A stretch of DNA of 64,000 nucleotides from Mesorhizobium sp. WSM4313. GTDB taxonomy: Bacteria; Pseudomonadota; Alphaproteobacteria; Rhizobiales; Rhizobiaceae. The stretch covers positions 744,001 through 808,000 of the forward strand of contig NZ_NSFT01000001.1 of the NCBI RefSeq assembly GCF_002294725.1, written 5' to 3'. The notes beneath the pieces are model-generated. The model made no database searches and was not told the DNA's origin. It worked only from the letters and a program-made list of their open reading frames with translations. Shown here one piece after another: positions 63,953 to 64,000 of this stretch. The number at the start of each line of letters is the position of its first letter. Positions within the stretch are counted from its first letter, which is position 1. A program made the position numbers and the translations under genes.

Positions 63953-64000
63953 ATGCCCGATGCATTCTCCCGCGTCATCGCCTTCCTTGCCGTGGTCACG
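63953..64000 (+). CDS. Possible start of a gene cut by the window edge
   Basis: An ATG at 63953, with AAGG about 8 nt upstream, opens a frame of 16 codons (MPDAFSRVIAFLAVVT) to the window end, a hydrophobic start that could be a signal peptide. Too short to assign. It is 136 bp after the MBL gene on the same strand and may belong to the same block. Confidence 0.3.
   Translation, partial: MPDAFSRVIAFLAVVT

Overview
The window is about 64 kb of GC-rich chromosome (GC estimated by eye, roughly 62-64%) from an alphaproteobacterium of the order Hyphomicrobiales, most like Mesorhizobium. The evidence is the gene order gltX, comEC, lexA, moeA, moaC, trpC, trpD, a PpiD-like foldase and tpiA, secG, pyrG. 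Alphaproteobacterial SOS boxes (GTTC-N7-GTTC), EcfG-type promoter matches, DUF982, DUF1289 and DUF971 proteins and several palindromic repeats of rhizobial type agree with this. No rRNA, tRNA, CRISPR array, transposase or phage gene was seen.

Layout. 1-17.7 kb is core housekeeping: glutamyl-tRNA synthetase (cut by the window edge), ComEC, LexA, a kynureninase/formamidase pair lying between lexA and moeA, molybdenum cofactor and tryptophan genes, a periplasmic foldase, tpiA, secG, an L,D-transpeptidase, pyrG and a DUF1697 protein. 17.8-26.5 kb holds an NCS1 transporter, an EcfG-promoted DUF982 gene and a type I secretion cassette (adaptor, ABC exporter, 1048-residue substrate) with an AT-rich flank. 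27-50.7 kb is mixed: dusA, an aspartic protease, cobT, a histidine kinase, small repair and redox genes, an amino-acid ABC importer without an ATPase gene, mobA/mobB, moaA, a MarR/hydrolase divergon with two operators, a rhodanese, a second L,D-transpeptidase and small envelope proteins.

51.1-63.8 kb is the most unusual part. It has five large or regulatory genes: a class III nucleotidyl cyclase with TolB-like and TPR regions; a 1408-residue fusion of a cytochrome P450, a two-helix membrane segment and a DyP-type heme peroxidase; a divergent Crp-family regulator; a 1224-residue protein with both a subtilisin triad and a thermolysin-like HExxH zinc site; and a translationally coupled ComEC-like metallo-beta-lactamase-fold hydrolase. 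Two perfect Crp palindromes (TGTGA-N6-TCACA) lie upstream of the P450-DyP gene and of the dual-protease gene. Both are followed by the same nonamer, at distances differing by exactly 10 bp. I infer a cAMP/Crp-controlled oxidative and proteolytic module of unknown function; it is the best candidate here for an undescribed system.

Three intergenic copies of a roughly 140-bp imperfect palindrome follow tpiA, pyrG and a flavin-oxidase-like gene, and shorter rhizobial palindromes occur elsewhere. Two gene 3' ends are built from repeat sequence.
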